Assembly (NCBI GenBank): GCA_025353165.1
Contig: JANXRE010000106.1
Span: 20,428 to 84,427, forward strand
Length of the DNA stretch: 64,000 nucleotides
Reading direction: 5' to 3'
Source: Acidobacteriota bacterium
Lineage (GTDB): Bacteria > Acidobacteriota > Terriglobia > Bryobacterales > Bryobacteraceae
Under the pieces are notes generated by a model. The model saw nothing but the letters and a program-made list of their open reading frames with translations. It did not search any database and was not told where the DNA came from. A program made the translations under genes and the position numbers. Positions 61,969-64,000 of this stretch are shown here, piece by piece. How positions within the stretch are numbered: the stretch's first letter is position 1; every line of letters begins with the position of its first letter.

Positions 61969-64000
61969 ATGTCTGGGATTCGTTTCCTGAGTTGTCTGGT
62001 AGCGTTGTCTCTCAGTATTGCAACGGCTTACGCTCAAAGTCAGAATGCGAGCCTGGCTGGTCAAATAACAGACCCGTCCGGCGCTTTCATTCCCAACGCC
62101 AAGGTTACGGTTACCTCCACGGAGCGGGCTCTGCACTCCGACATCGCGACCGATGTCTCGGGCCGCTACGCGTTCCCGAACCTTACCCCCGGCACGTACG
62201 ATCTGAGCGTCACTGCCGCCGGTTTTCGCACCTATGTGCAGCGTGGCATTGTGCTGTTGGCGAATCAGTCCCAGCGTGTGGATGCCGGCCTCGTGGTGGG
62301 CGATGCATCGACCCAGGTTGAAGTCACGGCGGAAACTACGACACTCAATCTGGACAACGGCGTGAAGCAGGAGAGCATCGCGCCCAGCGTCATCAACCAG
62401 TTGCCTTTGCTGGTCGCGGCGGGAACGCCGCGCAACGCAGTGCAGTTCATCAGCTTCCTCCCGGGCGTCAACACCGGCAGCAGCCCGCAAGCGTTCAACG
62501 CACGTATCAATGGCGGACTGAAGATGGGCGATGAGGCCATCATGGACGGCGTCAGCATGCAAGAAGGCACGATGTCGCAAAGCGGCATGGTGTCCTTCTT
62601 CGACTTCCCGACGACGCCGGACATGGTAAGCGAAGTCCGCGTGCTTACCTCGAGTTACGAACCGGAATACGGCATCACCACCGGCGGCTCGCTCATTGTC
62701 ACCACGCGCAGCGGAACCGACACGTTTCACGGCGGCGGCTTTGAGTATCTCCGCAATAAGGATTTGAATGCCACCCAGTTCACGAACAACCGGGGGCCGG
62801 GCGACCAGCGGCCCAAGGACAACGAAAACGAGTACGGATTCTTCATTGGCGGACCGGTGAAGCTGCCGTTCCTGCCAGTCGTCTGGGGCGCAAAACACAA
62901 AACCTACTTCTTCCACGACGAAGAGTACCTGAAGAGCCTGGGCGGCACGACACGCCCGCTGGACACGATTCCGTCCATGCTCAACCGGACCGGCGATTTC
63001 ACCGACTGGAGCACGCCGATCTACGATCCGGGTTCTACGTCGATTGTCAACGGCGTCATCTCGCGCACCCCGTTCAGCGGAAACAAGATCCCCACGGCGC
63101 GCCTCAGCCCGCTGGCGATGCAGTGGATGCAGTATCTGCCCACCCCGACCAGCAGCGGTCCCATCAACAACTACCTTGCCAATCCCGTCTCCGACGGCAT
63201 TCTCTCCAACGTCAATCACTTCCTGTATAAGATTGACCACTACTGGGGCGACAAGGATCACTTCTTCGCCACCATCTGGCGGCAGCAGACGCAGCCCAAC
63301 GAGCAATGCGCTCTCCCGATCTTGCTGTGTACGTCGAGTCCCGCCAACCCCGAGGATGCCTGGGTCAACCGTTTTAACTATGACCACACTTTCAGCCCCA
63401 CGCTGCTGAGCCATTTCGCCATTGGCTACCTCAACCGGAATGAAGGCTACGGCTCGGTCACCGGGCAGGATCCGGCAAAACTGCCGCACATCCCCAACGC
63501 GGCGGCCTATAACGCCTCTCCGGCGGCGAACTTCGGCGGCAACGGAGTGACCAATTTCGTTGGTTGGGGCAACACGCAGGGCTATGGCCCGCTCAACAAA
63601 TCCACTCGTCCTACGATCATCGCCAACGAGTTGATCACCTGGGTGCATGGCGCCCACACACTCAAGGTGGGCTTTGAGGTCCGGCACCTCCAGGAGGTGT
63701 TCCGTAACAACAATAATCAGTCCGGCACCGTCGGATTCGCGCAGAACAGTACCGGTCTGCCCGGCACGCCGAGCGGCAATCCGTTTGCCAGCTTCGACCT
63801 GGGCGCGGTCGACAATGGCAACCTGAGCGTGTTGAACGTGGCCAAGTACGGCGTCATGCAGCACGCTTACTCGATCTACGGAGGCGATACGTGGAAGATG
63901 ACGCAGAAGCTGACGGTCAACTATGGCCTGCGCTGGGACCGTTTCTCGCCCACCTGGGAAACCAGCGACCGCTCGGCGTTCTTCGACTTCGGCCCCAACC
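61969..64000 (+). CDS. Oar-like TonB-dependent receptor, 3' end beyond window
   Basis: About 677 codons are visible; the gene runs off the right edge. Signal peptide (MSGIRFLSCLVALSLSIATA), a carboxypeptidase-regulatory-like domain (about 28-110: ASLAGQITDPSGAFIPNAKV, GRYAFPNLTPGTYDLSVTA), plug (about 130-240: MDGVSMQEGTMSQSG, EPEYGITTGGSLIVTTRSG), and the first barrel strands, with conserved HTLKVGFEVRHLQ and TWKMTQKLTVNYGLRWDRF near the edge. The family averages 1000-1200 residues. It shares the receptor architecture with the gene at 21584-24685 but has limited similarity outside conserved motifs, so it is a paralogue. The long minus-strand open frame across it is a shadow. Confidence 0.9.
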   Translation, partial: MSGIRFLSCLVALSLSIATAYAQSQNASLAGQITDPSGAFIPNAKVTVTSTERALHSDIATDVSGRYAFPNLTPGTYDLSVTAAGFRTYVQRGIVLLANQSQRVDAGLVVGDASTQVEVTAETTTLNLDNGVKQESIAPSVINQLPLLVAAGTPRNAVQFISFLPGVNTGSSPQAFNARINGGLKMGDEAIMDGVSMQEGTMSQSGMVSFFDFPTTPDMVSEVRVLTSSYEPEYGITTGGSLIVTTRSGTDTFHGGGFEYLRNKDLNATQFTNNRGPGDQRPKDNENEYGFFIGGPVKLPFLPVVWGAKHKTYFFHDEEYLKSLGGTTRPLDTIPSMLNRTGDFTDWSTPIYDPGSTSIVNGVISRTPFSGNKIPTARLSPLAMQWMQYLPTPTSSGPINNYLANPVSDGILSNVNHFLYKIDHYWGDKDHFFATIWRQQTQPNEQCALPILLCTSSPANPEDAWVNRFNYDHTFSPTLLSHFAIGYLNRNEGYGSVTGQDPAKLPHIPNAAAYNASPAANFGGNGVTNFVGWGNTQGYGPLNKSTRPTIIANELITWVHGAHTLKVGFEVRHLQEVFRNNNNQSGTVGFAQNSTGLPGTPSGNPFASFDLGAVDNGNLSVLNVAKYGVMQHAYSIYGGDTWKMTQKLTVNYGLRWDRFSPTWETSDRSAFFDFGPN

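Noticed and set aside
61945..63864. A 639-codon open frame on the minus strand across the second receptor gene
   Set aside because: It is antisense to a clear Oar-like coding frame with signal peptide, Shine-Dalgarno and family motifs; the translation is Arg/Val-rich with no recognisable domain.
1..64000. tRNA, rRNA and CRISPR arrays
   Set aside because: Reading both strands I found no tRNA arms, no rRNA-like conserved stretches and no regularly spaced direct repeats; small or divergent tRNAs could still be missed without a covariance search.

Overview
The window looks like chromosomal DNA from an Acidobacteriota bacterium, most likely the Bryobacterales/Solibacter branch. The basis is high GC with strong third-position GC bias, two Oar-like TonB-dependent receptors with an N-terminal carboxypeptidase-regulatory-like domain (21.6-24.7 kb and 62-64 kb), a CRTAC1/ASPIC-UnbV FG-GAP protein, PQQ dehydrogenase and multiheme cytochromes, many secreted hydrolases, and a double-hairpin repeat of a type I associate with Solibacter-like genomes. 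The taxonomic call is inference; there is no rRNA or other marker here.

Layout. 0.1-0.6 kb: a hicAB toxin-antitoxin pair. 7.5-0.75 kb (minus): a TolC / RND pump / MFS / adaptor efflux operon with ATGA overlaps. 8.0-8.9 kb: debris of a flavoprotein and a TPR protein carrying the first copy of the repeat. 8.9-14 kb: an SDR with a C-terminal extension, a DinB-like protein, and a coupled minus-strand operon (eda - double VOC protein - SDR - hexaheme cytochrome). 14-19.4 kb: a quinohaemoprotein dehydrogenase, a GT4 glycosyltransferase, and a Rieske / cytochrome b-cc pair. 19.4-24.7 kb: an FHA-GAF sigma-54 activator divergent from a STAS protein, then an Oar-like receptor. 24.7-25.7 kb: decayed glycoside hydrolases. 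25.8-33 kb: a ligase-ACP-acyltransferase fusion, MurJ, DoxX, an M20 peptidase and a GH30 glycosidase. 33-37.5 kb: RecX convergent with a 1311-residue topoisomerase III-RecQ fusion. 37.5-42.4 kb: a methyltransferase fragment, a deoxyhypusine-synthase-like protein, an ABC exporter and an MFS protein.

42.5-47.6 kb is an island of broken genes: an IS5-type transposase remnant, a Cys-rich secreted peptide, an S9 peptidase tail, and an NCS2 purine-type permease split after about codon 87 by roughly 1.96 kb of foreign coding DNA. The insert encodes a zeta-toxin-like P-loop domain followed by a DdrB/ParB-like domain, an arrangement typical of polyvalent proteins of phages and conjugative elements. 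It is the strongest sign of gene transfer in the window.

47.6-61.9 kb returns to ordinary content: an acetylxylan-esterase-like hydrolase, a TPR-TlpA thioredoxin, an S41 peptidase with a LolA-like partner, an MFS carrier, a radical SAM/SPASM enzyme, a thiolase, a YdcF protein, and a TrmH-RarA-CRTAC1 chain joined by 4-bp overlaps. The window ends inside a second Oar-like receptor. I found no tRNA, rRNA or CRISPR. A recurring feature is a -10 box only 6-10 nt before the start codon, which suggests leaderless or very short-leader mRNAs. Frameshifts reported here could be assembly errors; the permease insertion and the multi-stop remnants are much harder to explain that way.
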